From contig NZ_BAABHJ010000022.1 of NCBI RefSeq assembly GCF_039542035.1, positions 62,001-126,000 on the forward strand: DNA of 64,000 bases. Reading direction: 5' to 3'. Of the stretch, positions 34,016 to 42,799 are shown piece after piece. The notes beneath the pieces were generated by a model that saw only the letters and a list, made by a program, of their open reading frames with translations, did not search any database and was not told where the DNA came from. Position numbers and translations under genes: made by a program. The stretch comes from Actinoallomurus liliacearum (lineage in GTDB: Bacteria > Actinomycetota > Actinomycetes > Streptosporangiales > Streptosporangiaceae). How positions within the stretch are numbered: the stretch's first letter is position 1; each line of letters starts with the position of its first letter.

Positions 34016-35118
34016 TGAATCGGCTCGGCCGCGCGGGCAACGCTCCCCCGCCATCGAGCGACGCGCAGGCCTCGGGCCCCGCGCCGGACCCGGCGCCGCC
34101 GGCCGGTCGCGTCGGCCGGATGCCGGTCTGGGCCAACCCCCGAATCGGCCTGCTGGCGGTGCTGGTGGTGCTGATCGTCCTGTTCACGTCGCTGCGACCG
34201 ACCTTCCTGGACACCCGGCTCACGCTCGTCCCCCTGCAGTCGGACGTCAGCGTCTACCTGGTCGTCGGGCTGTCGCAGCTCGCGGTGCTCTCGCTCGGTC
34301 ACATGAACATGGCCGTTCCCCGAATCGCCGCGATCAGTGCGTTCGCCGCCGGCCTGCTCTACGACAAGACCGGCGCGCCGCTGCCGCTCGACCTGCTGGC
34401 CGGGCTCGCCACCGGGGCCGCCCTCGGCGCGCTCGCCGGCCTGGTCATCGCGCGTACCGGCGTCAACTCGTTCGTGGTCACGCTCGCCATGGACTTCGCG
34501 CTCGTCGGCCTGGTGTCGCTGCTGTACTCGCACTTCACCCAGGGGGTCGCGTTCGCACGTCAGCCGGCCGGCATGGCGAGCCTCGGCGCCGACACGATGG
34601 CCGACTACTGCACCGGCGACGTGTGCGGGCCTCCGATACCGCTGCTCGTCCCGTTCGCCGTGGTCGCCCTGCTGGTCGTCGGGCTCGTCTTCCGCTGGTC
34701 GAGGATCGGCCGGGAGATCCTGATGACCGGCTCGAACCAGAAGGCGGCGGAGCTGTCCGGCATCCCGGTTCAGGCGCGGATCATCCAGGCCCATGCGCTG
34801 TCCGGAGCCCTCGCCGCGTTCGCCGGATTCCTGCTCGCCGCGGAGAACGGCGCGTTCTCCGCGAGCGTCGGCGGCCAGTTCCTGCTTCCGTCGTTCCTCG
34901 CGCCGGTGCTCGGGGGCACCTTGCTCGCCGGTGGCGCGGTCAGCGTGCTCGGCACACTGCTCGGCGCCGGCATCACCCAGGTCATCTACAAGGGGCTGAA
35001 CCTGTTGCAGTTCCAGATCAATCAACTCCAGCTCTACATCGGCCTCGTGCTGCTGGCCGCGTTGTCACTGGACCGGGCCCGGCACGTGCTCGCCGAGCGG
35101 CGCGGGGTGCGGGCATGA
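34015..35118 (+). CDS. Ribose-type ABC importer permease 1
   Basis: The 367-residue permease (RbsC/BPD_transp_2 family) has a Pro/Ala-rich cytoplasmic N-terminus (1-40) and about eight to ten hydrophobic segments, starting IGLLAVLVVLIVLFTSL. Family landmarks are GLSQLAVLSLGHMNM, VNSFVVTLAMDF and LAPVLGGTLLAGG. It overlaps the dehydratase stop by one base (TGATG) and the next permease by ATGA. With the second, different permease it would form a heterodimeric channel. Confidence 0.93.
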   Translation: MNRLGRAGNAPPPSSDAQASGPAPDPAPPAGRVGRMPVWANPRIGLLAVLVVLIVLFTSLRPTFLDTRLTLVPLQSDVSVYLVVGLSQLAVLSLGHMNMAVPRIAAISAFAAGLLYDKTGAPLPLDLLAGLATGAALGALAGLVIARTGVNSFVVTLAMDFALVGLVSLLYSHFTQGVAFARQPAGMASLGADTMADYCTGDVCGPPIPLLVPFAVVALLVVGLVFRWSRIGREILMTGSNQKAAELSGIPVQARIIQAHALSGALAAFAGFLLAAENGAFSASVGGQFLLPSFLAPVLGGTLLAGGAVSVLGTLLGAGITQVIYKGLNLLQFQINQLQLYIGLVLLAALSLDRARHVLAERRGVRA

Positions 35119-36104
35119 CCGCGGCCGTCGCCCCCTCCCGGGCGGGCGGAGGCGCGCGGCGGATCGTCCGAGCGCCGGAGTTCACACTCGTCTGCCTCGC
35201 CCTCACCGGATTCGTCGCGTTGAGCATCGCGACCCACGGCAACCTGCTCCAAGGCGGCACCCTCGGCGCGTTCTTCCGTTTCCTCGCGGTGCCGATCGTG
35301 ATCGGCCTGTCGCAGATGGTCGTGCTCGCGATCGGCCAGATGAACCTCTCCGTCGGCGTACTGACCGGCTTCTGCGCGATGGCCGGCGCCTGGCTGATGA
35401 TCGCGCAGGGCTGGCCGGCGCCGGTGGCGGTGACCGCGTCGCTCCTGCTCGGAGCGGTCGTCGGTGCGGTCAACGGTCTCCTCGTGGTGTTGACCAGGAT
35501 CAACGCGTTCATCGTCACGCTCGCGACGATGACCATCGTCGACGGCCTGCGCTACGGCGTCCACGGCCCGGACACGTTCCAGGGCTACTCCCCCGGCCTG
35601 GTCGATCTCGGCCGCGCCGCAGCGCTCGGGCTGCCGGTCATCTTCCTGATCGCCGTCGTCGTCGCGGTCGCGGTCGGGCTGTTCTTCGCCCGTACGGTCG
35701 CCGGTCGCCATCTGCTCGCGAGCGGCGGCAACCCGTTCTCGGCCCGCCTGTCGGGCGTGTCCAACGACCGGTCGATCGTGCTCGCTCACACGATCTCGGG
35801 CCTGCTCGCCGGGGTCGCCGCCGTCCTGACGCTCGCGCTGTCCGGCTCGGTCAACGCCAGCGTCGGCGATGACCTGCTGCTGCGGAGTTTCGCGGCGCCG
35901 ATCATCGGCGGCGTGGCGCTGGCCGGCGGTGTGGTGGCCGTCTTCGGCACGTGCCTGGCCGCGTTCCTGGTCCGCCTCGTGGACGTCGCCCAGGCGCAGT
36001 TCAACCTCGGCCAGAGCTGGGTCGACCTGATCGTCGGCGCGGTCGTGCTCGGCGCCGTCCTGGTCGGCGCTGTCCGCCAGAAGCTCACTCGGAGCAGGAA
36101 ATGA
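35115..36104 (+). CDS. Ribose-type ABC importer permease 2
   Basis: The 329-residue RbsC-family permease has landmarks GLSQMVVLAIGQMNLSVGV, INAFIVTLATMTI and FAAPIIGGVALAGGVVAVFG. It starts inside the previous gene's stop (ATGA) and ends inside the next start (ATGA). A system with two distinct RbsC-type permeases and one ATPase is typical of rhamnose and autoinducer-2 type CUT2 importers. Confidence 0.93.
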   Translation: MTAAVAPSRAGGGARRIVRAPEFTLVCLALTGFVALSIATHGNLLQGGTLGAFFRFLAVPIVIGLSQMVVLAIGQMNLSVGVLTGFCAMAGAWLMIAQGWPAPVAVTASLLLGAVVGAVNGLLVVLTRINAFIVTLATMTIVDGLRYGVHGPDTFQGYSPGLVDLGRAAALGLPVIFLIAVVVAVAVGLFFARTVAGRHLLASGGNPFSARLSGVSNDRSIVLAHTISGLLAGVAAVLTLALSGSVNASVGDDLLLRSFAAPIIGGVALAGGVVAVFGTCLAAFLVRLVDVAQAQFNLGQSWVDLIVGAVVLGAVLVGAVRQKLTRSRK

Positions 36105-37612
36105 AACTGTCGGCGCAGGGATTGGTCAAGGTCTTCCCGGGCGTACGCGCGCTCGACGGCGCCACGCTCGAGGTGCGGCCCGGCAGCGTGCACGCGCTCC
36201 TCGGCGAGAACGGCGCGGGCAAGAGCACGCTGGTGAAGATCCTCACCGGCGTGTACCGGCCGGACGACGGGCACATCTCGATCGACGGTGCCGACGTCGC
36301 GTTCACCGGCCCGCTCGACGCGCTCCGGGCCGGCATCGGCGTCGTGCACCAGGAGCGCAACCTGGTACCCGCGTTCACCGTCGCGGAGAACATCATGCTG
36401 CACCGGCTGCCGAACCGGCTCGGTCTGGTGCGGCGGCGACGGATCCGCGCCGAGGCCCGCCGCTGCCTCGATCTGCTCGATCTCGACCTGGATCCGGACA
36501 CGCCGGTCGGTGAGCTGTCGGTCGCGCAGGCGCAACTCGTCGAGATCGCTAAGGCGCTGTCGGTGGACAGCCGGCTGCTGCTGCTCGACGAGCCGACCGC
36601 GTCGCTGACCGGCGACGAGGCCGACCGGCTCTACGCGATCGTCCGCACGCTGACCACCACGGGGCACTCCGTCGTCCTGGTCAGCCACAAGCTGGAAGAG
36701 GTGTTCGCGGTCGCGGACACGGTCACCGTGCTCCGCGACGGGCGCAGCGTCGCCGAGGCACGGCCGCTGGCCGACTACACGCGGGACACGATCGTCGACC
36801 TGATGGTCGGGCGGGCGCACGCCGCGCTCACGCTCGGCACCCGGCGCGTCGCCCCGGACGCCACACCGGCGCTGGAGCTGCGCGGTGTCTCCACCGATCG
36901 CGGCCATCGGGACATCTCGCTGGCGGTCGCGCCGGGCGAGATCCTGGGGCTCTACGGGCTCGTCGGCGCCGGCCGTACCGAACTCGCGAAGGCGCTGCTC
37001 GGCCTGGACAGGATCACTTCCGGCGAGGTCCGGGTGAAGGGCGCACCGGCGCGGATCCGGAGCGTCGGGGAGGCGCTCCGCCGGTATCGCGTCGGGTACG
37101 TCCCGGAGAACCGCAAGGAAGAGGGCCTGTTCCTGGAGCAGACCATCGCCCGCAACGTCGGCGTCACGGTCTGGCGCCGCCTGGCGAGACTCGGGCTCCT
37201 CCGGGATCGGGCCGAACGCGATCTCGTCGCGGAGTACGTCGACAAGCTCGGTATCCGTGCGGCCTCACCGCGCCAGCTCGCCGGCCGGCTCTCCGGCGGC
37301 AACCAGCAGAAGGTGAGCCTCGCCAAGTGGCTCGCCGCCGACTGCGACATCCTCGTCATCGACGAGCCGACGGTCGGCATCGACGTACGGACCAAGGCCG
37401 CGTTCCACGAGTTGATCGCCGGTCTCGCCGAGGAGGGCATGGCGATCCTGCTGATCTCCTCCGACCTGCCCGAAGTGGTCACACTCGCGGACCGGATCGC
37501 CGTCATCGGCGACTTCGCGCTCCGCGGTGAGCTGGTCAACGACCACGACTACGACCGCATGAGCCAGGCCGTCATCCGTCTCATCCACGCCACGCCGAAG
37601 GCCGCCGCATGA
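36101..37612 (+). CDS. Ribose-type sugar ABC importer ATPase (tandem domains)
   Basis: The 503-residue RbsA-type protein has two fused ATPase domains. Domain 1 has Walker A GENGAGKST (35-43), the usual weak signature LSVAQAQ and Walker B LLLLDEPTASL. Domain 2 has the degenerate Walker A GLVGAGRTE, an intact LSGGNQQK signature and Walker B ILVIDEPTVGID, the normal asymmetric pattern of the family. It energises uptake with the two permeases and binding protein upstream. ATGA overlaps on both sides place it in the middle of the translationally coupled operon. Confidence 0.95.
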   Translation: MKLSAQGLVKVFPGVRALDGATLEVRPGSVHALLGENGAGKSTLVKILTGVYRPDDGHISIDGADVAFTGPLDALRAGIGVVHQERNLVPAFTVAENIMLHRLPNRLGLVRRRRIRAEARRCLDLLDLDLDPDTPVGELSVAQAQLVEIAKALSVDSRLLLLDEPTASLTGDEADRLYAIVRTLTTTGHSVVLVSHKLEEVFAVADTVTVLRDGRSVAEARPLADYTRDTIVDLMVGRAHAALTLGTRRVAPDATPALELRGVSTDRGHRDISLAVAPGEILGLYGLVGAGRTELAKALLGLDRITSGEVRVKGAPARIRSVGEALRRYRVGYVPENRKEEGLFLEQTIARNVGVTVWRRLARLGLLRDRAERDLVAEYVDKLGIRAASPRQLAGRLSGGNQQKVSLAKWLAADCDILVIDEPTVGIDVRTKAAFHELIAGLAEEGMAILLISSDLPEVVTLADRIAVIGDFALRGELVNDHDYDRMSQAVIRLIHATPKAAA

Positions 37613-38583
37613 ATCCGTTCGAGACCGTCCCGATCGGCTCGACGGGCGTGACCGTCACCCGGCTCGGCCTGGGGCTCGCCCCGATCGGCGGCCTGTATCG
37701 ATCGGTCGGCGATGACGTCGCCACCGCGACCATCGACCGGGCCTGGGCCCATGGCATCCGGTACTTCGACACCGCGCCGCTGTACGGCGCCGGCCGGTCC
37801 GAGCGTCGCGCCGGCGCGGCGCTGGCCCGCCGGGACCGGGAAGCGTTCACCCTGTCCACGAAGGTGGGCCGGGTGCTCGTGCGAGGCGGTGACCGTGACG
37901 GCATGTGGGCCGAGCCGACGCCCGAGACACCGCGCTTCGACTTCAGCGCCGCGGGAATCCGCCGTTCGTACGCCGACAGCCTCGCGCGCCTGGGCCTGGA
38001 CCGGGTCGACATCCTGCACATCCACGACCCCGACGAGCACTACGCCGAGGCGATCGGCGCCGCACGACCGGCGCTCGTCGGCATGCGCGCCGAAGGGCTG
38101 GTCGGCGCCATCTCGGTGGGCATGAACCAGTCGGCGATGCTGACCGCGTTCGCGCGCACCGGCGACTTCGACTGCTTCCTGCTCGCCGGCCGGTACACGC
38201 TGCTGGACCAGTCCGGGCTCGGCGATCTCCTGCCCGAGTGCCGGGCGCGGGGCCTCTCGATCATCGCGGGTGGCGTATACAACTCCGGCATCCTGGCCGA
38301 TCCGGTCGACGGCGCGACGTACGACTACCGGCCGGCGCCAGAGGCGCTGCTCGCCAAGGCGCGGGCGATCCGCGACATCTGCGATAGGCATGGCGTACCG
38401 CTGCGGGCGGCCGCGCTGCAGTTCCCGCTCGGCCATCCGAGCGTGGCCGGCGTCGTGGTCGGGATGCGTTCGCCCGCCGAGGTGGACGACGCGGTCGCGA
38501 TGGCCTCGGTCGAGATCCCCGGGCGGCTGTGGCGTGAGCTGATCGGTGCCGGCCTGCTTCCGGAAGGGGTCCCCACGCCGTGA
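37609..38583 (+). CDS. Aldo/keto reductase, probable L-fucose/D-threo-aldose 1-dehydrogenase
   Basis: The 324-residue protein is an NAD(P)-dependent aldo/keto reductase with the tetrad Asp54, Tyr59 (YFDTAPLYGAG), Lys85 (LSTKVGR) and His (DILHIHDPD). FDTAPLYGAGRSE and the long D-threo-aldose/L-fucose dehydrogenase pattern indicate oxidation of an aldose at C1 to its lactone. This would be the first step of the non-phosphorylative pathway of this operon, followed by the lactonase 3' to it. It is coupled to the ATPase and to the lactonase by overlapping start/stop codons. Confidence 0.87.
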   Translation: MNPFETVPIGSTGVTVTRLGLGLAPIGGLYRSVGDDVATATIDRAWAHGIRYFDTAPLYGAGRSERRAGAALARRDREAFTLSTKVGRVLVRGGDRDGMWAEPTPETPRFDFSAAGIRRSYADSLARLGLDRVDILHIHDPDEHYAEAIGAARPALVGMRAEGLVGAISVGMNQSAMLTAFARTGDFDCFLLAGRYTLLDQSGLGDLLPECRARGLSIIAGGVYNSGILADPVDGATYDYRPAPEALLAKARAIRDICDRHGVPLRAAALQFPLGHPSVAGVVVGMRSPAEVDDAVAMASVEIPGRLWRELIGAGLLPEGVPTP

Positions 38584-39413
38584 TCATCGACGCGCATCAC
38601 CATCTATGGACCGCCGACTACGCCTGGCTCGCGGATCCGGCACTGGCCCCGATACGGCGCGACTACGCGATCGACGACCTGCGGGTCCACCTTCAGGCGG
38701 CCGGCATCGACGCGACCGTGCTGGTCGAGGCGGGGCGCTGCGACGACGCGGAGACCCGCGAGTTCCTGTCGCTCGCGGAGAACGCCCCGGAGATCGCGGC
38801 CGTGGTCGGCTGGGCGTCGCTGGAGGACCCCGCGCTCTCCGACACACTCGCGGCGCACCGGGCCGGGCCCGGCGGCCGGTACCTGGCCGGAATCCGCGAC
38901 CAGATCCAGGGACACCCGGACGACTTCCTGGATCGGCCCTCGGTCCGGGCCGGTCTGCGAAGCGTCGCCCGTGCGGGCCTGATCAACGAGTTGGTGGTCC
39001 GGCCATCGCAACTGCCGGCGGTGATCCGCGCGGTCGACGCCGTCCCCGGCACGACCTTCGTGCTGGACCACCTCGGCAAGCCACGCGTCGCGGCGGGTCC
39101 GGACGGGCTGGCCGAATGGCGGGCCCTCATCGCGCCGCTCGCCGAGCGGGAGCATGTGATCGTGAAACTGTCCGGGCTGGTCGCCGAGGCCGACTGGGCC
39201 ATGTGGACGGTGGACGACCTGCGGCCGTTCGTGGAGGCCGCGCTCGGCCTGTTCGGCCCGGACCGGCTGATGTTCGGTTCGGACTGGCCGGTCTGCGAGG
39301 TGGCGGCGAGCTACGAGCAGGTCGTGGACGCGATCGAGACCATCCTCGGCGGACGACCGGAGAACGTGTTCGCCACCACCGCGACGCGCACCTACATGCT
39401 GGAGGGGAAATGA
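38580..39413 (+). CDS. Amidohydrolase-2 sugar lactonase (L-fuconolactonase-like)
   Basis: The 277-residue TIM-barrel amidohydrolase (COG3618 type) has the metal-binding DAHHHLW at its N-terminus, DHLGKP in the middle and GSDWPV near the C-terminus. Members hydrolyse L-fucono- and L-rhamnono-lactones. It would open the lactone made by the aldo/keto reductase just upstream. The GTG start overlaps the previous stop (GTGA) and its own stop overlaps the next ATG. Rhamnonolactone or galactonolactone is an alternative substrate. Confidence 0.88.
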   Translation: MIIDAHHHLWTADYAWLADPALAPIRRDYAIDDLRVHLQAAGIDATVLVEAGRCDDAETREFLSLAENAPEIAAVVGWASLEDPALSDTLAAHRAGPGGRYLAGIRDQIQGHPDDFLDRPSVRAGLRSVARAGLINELVVRPSQLPAVIRAVDAVPGTTFVLDHLGKPRVAAGPDGLAEWRALIAPLAEREHVIVKLSGLVAEADWAMWTVDDLRPFVEAALGLFGPDRLMFGSDWPVCEVAASYEQVVDAIETILGGRPENVFATTATRTYMLEGK

Positions 39414-40255
39414 AGTACATGCGGGTGGGGCCGGCCGGTGCGGAACACCCGGTCGCCTGCACCGGGGAGCGGTATCACGACCTGTCCGGTGTCACCGCCG
39501 ACATCGACGGGGCGTTCCTGGCCGCCGGTGCCCTGGACGGCGCCGGGGTCGCGGCCGAGACGCTGCCCGAGATCGACATCACCGGCCTGCGGATCGGCGC
39601 GCCGATCGCGCGGCCGGGCGCGGTCCTGTGCATCGGCCAGAACTACGCGGCGCACGCGGCCGAGTCCGGCGCGCCGCCGCCCGAGGTACCGATCCTGTTC
39701 TACAAGGCGCCGAACACCGTGGTGGGGCCGTACGACGATGTGCTGATCCCGCGCGGCTCGACGAAGACCGACTGGGAGGTCGAACTCGGCGTCGTCATCG
39801 GGCGCACCGCCCGCTACCTCGACTCTCCCGAGCACGCGCTCGAGCACGTCGCGGGGTACGTCACGTCGAACGACGTCAGCGAGCGCGACTTCCAGCTCGC
39901 GGTCTCCGGCGGGCAGTGGTCGAAGGGCAAGTCCTGCGAAACGTTCAACCCCCTCGGGCCGTGGCTGGTCACGCCGGACGAGGTCGGTGACCCGAACGGA
40001 CTGCGGCTGCGCTCGTCGGTCAACGACGAGCCCCGGCAGGACTCCACGACCGCCGACATGATCTTCGACGTGGCGTACCTGGTCTGGAGCCTCTCGCAGT
40101 ACACCGTGTTGGAGCCGGGAGACCTGATCAACACCGGGACACCGCAGGGCGTGGCCTTGTCCGGCCGCTTCCCGTACCTGCGTCACGGCGACACGGTGGT
40201 CGTGGAGATCGACGGGCTCGGCGCCCAGCGCAGCGCCGTGAGGGACGCGCCATGA
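39410..40255 (+). CDS. FAH-family hydrolase (2,4-diketo-3-deoxy-L-fuconate hydrolase-like)
   Basis: The 281-residue fumarylacetoacetate-hydrolase-family enzyme shows GQNYAAHAAESG, PILFYKAPNTVVGPYD, the metal site DWEVELGVVIG, NDVSERDFQ and GDLINTGTPQGVAL. Close relatives split 2,4-diketo-3-deoxy-L-fuconate or -rhamnonate to pyruvate and L-lactate, the final step of the pathway assembled here. ATG with GGAGGGG upstream and ATGA overlap with the lactonase. Its stop overlaps the ATG of a 20-codon ORF. Confidence 0.88.
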   Translation: MKYMRVGPAGAEHPVACTGERYHDLSGVTADIDGAFLAAGALDGAGVAAETLPEIDITGLRIGAPIARPGAVLCIGQNYAAHAAESGAPPPEVPILFYKAPNTVVGPYDDVLIPRGSTKTDWEVELGVVIGRTARYLDSPEHALEHVAGYVTSNDVSERDFQLAVSGGQWSKGKSCETFNPLGPWLVTPDEVGDPNGLRLRSSVNDEPRQDSTTADMIFDVAYLVWSLSQYTVLEPGDLINTGTPQGVALSGRFPYLRHGDTVVVEIDGLGAQRSAVRDAP

Positions 40256-40314
40256 AGATCATCGCGGAGCGCCGGGCTCGGCGCCCGTTCCCGGGCGGCG
40301 CCGCATGGCGGTAG
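40252..40314 (+). CDS. Candidate 20-residue coupling peptide between FAH and AOR-like genes
   Basis: The ATG overlaps the FAH stop (ATGA), the same coupling as every other junction in this operon. The 20-codon frame starts MKIIAERRARRP and ends GGAAWR; it is rich in Arg. Its end overlaps the first 10 bases of the AOR-like gene, which has no Shine-Dalgarno of its own. It may be a leader that re-initiates translation or a small functional peptide. No family is recognised and the length allows chance. Confidence 0.4.
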   Translation: MKIIAERRARRPFPGGAAWR

Positions 40315-41969
40315 CGCATGTCGACCTCTCCGCGCGCACGGCCTGGACCGCGACGTCCGATCCGGCGGCGGCCGCGTACGTGCGCGGTGGACCGCTCGAA
40401 GCGCTGGAGGGGCTGCTGGCCGCGCTGTCGGACGGCGGCGAGGACATCGATCCGGTCGACGCGCCCGTCGCGCTCGTCGCCGGACCGGTCGCCGGCGTCG
40501 CCGGGCCCGGACTGGCCCGGATCACCGCGATCGGCCTGTCGCCGCTGTCCGGCGGAATCGCCGATACGCGGGCGGAGGGTCCGTTCGCCGCCGGACTGCG
40601 CCGGGCCGGCCTGACCGGCATCGTGCTGCACGGCCGGGCGCCCGAGCCGGTGACGGCGCTCGTCCAGGACGGGACCGTCACCCTCGTCCCGGCCGGCGAT
40701 CTGTGGGGGATGGAGACCGGCGCGGCGACCGACGCGTTGACCCGCCGCCACGGCGCGGACGCGGCGGTCGCGGTCATCGGCCCCGCGGGCGAGCACGGCG
40801 TCCGGTACGCGACGGTGGTCACGTGCCGCGACCATCCGCTCCCACGGCACGGGTTCGGTGCCCTGCTCGGCGGGAAGCGGGTCAAGGCCGTCGTCTGCGT
40901 CGGCAGGTCCGAACCGTACGTCGCCGATCCGGACGCGCTCACCCGGATCACGGCGGCGTACGCGGACGCCGTCCCAAAGAACACCCTGGCCGCCTGGCAG
41001 CGCGGCACACCCGGGTTCGCGGTCTGGCGGGGTGAGCCGGGGTACGCGAACGTCGCGAACTTCACCGGAACGCGTACCCCCGGCGGTGTCGACCCGACGG
41101 CCGCGCCGGCACTCGAACGGGTCGCCGCCTGTCCCGGCTGCCCGACCGACTGCGTCAAGGTCTACGCCGGGGCGGCGGTCCACCAGGAGTCACTGGCCGC
41201 GCTCGGCCCCGGCGCGGGCGGCCCGGATCCGTGGGCGCTCAACGCACGCTGCCTTCAGCTCGGCCTCGACCCGGTGTCGCTGGCCGGGACCCTCGCCGCC
41301 GCCGGCATCCCGTCCGACGCGATCCCGGACACCGTGGAACGCCTCGCCTACCGACGTGACGACACCGGGCTGGGCGACGGAGCCGCGCGGCTCCGTGCGA
41401 CCGCGGACGCCCCGATGGTCGGCAAGGGAGTGGAGCTACCGCCGTTCGATCCCCGGGTGCAGCCCAATCTCGGCCTCGGGTTCGCCGTGGCGCCGGTCGG
41501 ACCGCGCTACGACATCGTCGAGCACGATCTCGACTTCGACGCCGAGCGCGGGATGCCGGCCTGTTTCCCGGAGGCGCGCCGCGTCGGCGTCGAGGTGCCC
41601 CGGCCGCTCGGGCGCCTGGACCCCGCCGGCACCGCGGTCCTGATGCGCCTGTGGAGCGGCCTGGACGCACTGGGCGTCTGCCTGTTCGCCGCGACACCGA
41701 CCCGGCCGCTCACACTGGGTGACGTCGAGGACCTCGTCGAGGCGGTCACCGGAGAACGCCCGGATGTGCTCGGACTCGGGGCGCGCCGCCTGTCGCTGCA
41801 GCGCCGCGTCAATCACCTGCGCGGCCTCGGCCCTGAGCACGACACGCTGCCCGAGCGTTTCTTCACCGAGCCGGTCCAGAGCGGCCCGTACGCGGGGGCC
41901 GTCCTCGACCGTGCCTCGTTCGACCGCGCGGTGGACGTCCTACGCGAGCAACTCGGTTTCCCCTCGTGA
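40305..41969 (+). CDS. Aldehyde:ferredoxin oxidoreductase (AOR)-like protein
   Basis: The 554-residue protein follows the AOR plan: an N-terminal beta domain with SPLSGGIADTRAEGPFAAGL, GIVLHGRAPEPV and VAVIGPAGEHGVRYATVV, then cluster ligands Cys276-x2-Cys279-x3-Cys283 (ACPGCPTDC) and a distal Cys459 in DALGVCLF. AOR enzymes hold a tungsto- or molybdo-bispterin and a 4Fe-4S cluster and oxidise aldehydes. It is shorter than the usual 600 residues, and the pterin-site region GLGFAVAPVGPRYDI departs from the classical RGADH. No cofactor-maturation gene is nearby. Its job in a sugar-acid operon is unclear; oxidising an aldehyde intermediate is one guess. The ATG overlaps the upstream micro-ORF. 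Confidence 0.8.
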   Translation: MAVAHVDLSARTAWTATSDPAAAAYVRGGPLEALEGLLAALSDGGEDIDPVDAPVALVAGPVAGVAGPGLARITAIGLSPLSGGIADTRAEGPFAAGLRRAGLTGIVLHGRAPEPVTALVQDGTVTLVPAGDLWGMETGAATDALTRRHGADAAVAVIGPAGEHGVRYATVVTCRDHPLPRHGFGALLGGKRVKAVVCVGRSEPYVADPDALTRITAAYADAVPKNTLAAWQRGTPGFAVWRGEPGYANVANFTGTRTPGGVDPTAAPALERVAACPGCPTDCVKVYAGAAVHQESLAALGPGAGGPDPWALNARCLQLGLDPVSLAGTLAAAGIPSDAIPDTVERLAYRRDDTGLGDGAARLRATADAPMVGKGVELPPFDPRVQPNLGLGFAVAPVGPRYDIVEHDLDFDAERGMPACFPEARRVGVEVPRPLGRLDPAGTAVLMRLWSGLDALGVCLFAATPTRPLTLGDVEDLVEAVTGERPDVLGLGARRLSLQRRVNHLRGLGPEHDTLPERFFTEPVQSGPYAGAVLDRASFDRAVDVLREQLGFPS

Positions 41970-41983
41970 ACGTGGAGAGTGAG

Positions 41984-42730
41984 ATGACGGAATTCGACGG
42001 CCTGGTCGCGATCGTCACCGGTGGCGGATCGGGGATCGGCGCGGCCTGCGCGTCGGCGCTGCGTGCGGCGGGCGCCCGTGTCGGCGTCCTGGACCTCGAC
42101 CCGCCGGCGTCGACCGACGGGATATGCGCGGTCCGGGCCGACGTCGCCGACGGCGCGTCGCTCGACGCCGCGGTGGAGGAGGTCGCCGGCGCGTTCGGCG
42201 GCATCGACATCCTGATCAACTGCGCCGGCGTCAGCGCCGTCGGCGACGTCACCGCGAACGACGACGCCGAGTGGGCGCGCGTCCTCGACATCAACGTCAC
42301 CGGAGTCGCGCGGGCGTCCCGGGCGGCGCTGCCGTACCTGCGGCGCAGCCGACACGCCGCGATCGTCAACATCTCCTCGATCGCGGCGACGGCGGGACTG
42401 GTGCGACGCGCGCTGTACTCCGCGTCGAAGGGCGCGGTGCACGCGCTGACTCTGGCGATGGCGGCCGACCTGATCGATGCCGGGATCCGCGTCACCTGCG
42501 TCGCGCCCGGTACCGTCGACACCCCGTGGGTGGCCCGGTTGCTCGCGAAGGCCGACGATCCGTCCGCCGAGAAGGCCCGGCTGGCAGCGCGGCAACCGAC
42601 CGGCCGCCTGGTGACGGCGGAGGAGGTCGCCGCCGCCGTGCTCTACCTCGCCGGCCCGTTCGCCGGGGCCACCACCGGGATGTCCCTGGCGGTCGACGGA
42701 GGCATGTCCGGGCTGCGGCTCCCCCGCTAG
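41984..42730 (+). CDS. SDR, probable 2-keto-3-deoxy-L-fuconate 4-dehydrogenase
   Basis: The 248-residue short-chain dehydrogenase has TGGGSGIG, INCAGVSA, the catalytic Ser (NISSIAA) and YSASKGA, and ends AVDGGMSGLRL. Close relatives oxidise 2-keto-3-deoxy-L-fuconate to the 2,4-diketo acid, which is the substrate for the FAH hydrolase in the same operon. The ATG at 41984 is chosen because GGAG lies 6 nt upstream and the protein then begins MTEFDGLVAIVTG; a GTG at 41966 overlapping the AOR stop is possible and would add six residues. It is the last gene of the operon. Confidence 0.85.
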   Translation: MTEFDGLVAIVTGGGSGIGAACASALRAAGARVGVLDLDPPASTDGICAVRADVADGASLDAAVEEVAGAFGGIDILINCAGVSAVGDVTANDDAEWARVLDINVTGVARASRAALPYLRRSRHAAIVNISSIAATAGLVRRALYSASKGAVHALTLAMAADLIDAGIRVTCVAPGTVDTPWVARLLAKADDPSAEKARLAARQPTGRLVTAEEVAAAVLYLAGPFAGATTGMSLAVDGGMSGLRLPR

Positions 42731-42799
42731 CGCCATGTCAGCCGACGACGCACCTCATCGGGGCACTACGCGAGGCATCCACGCCGGGTGCGACAAGTG

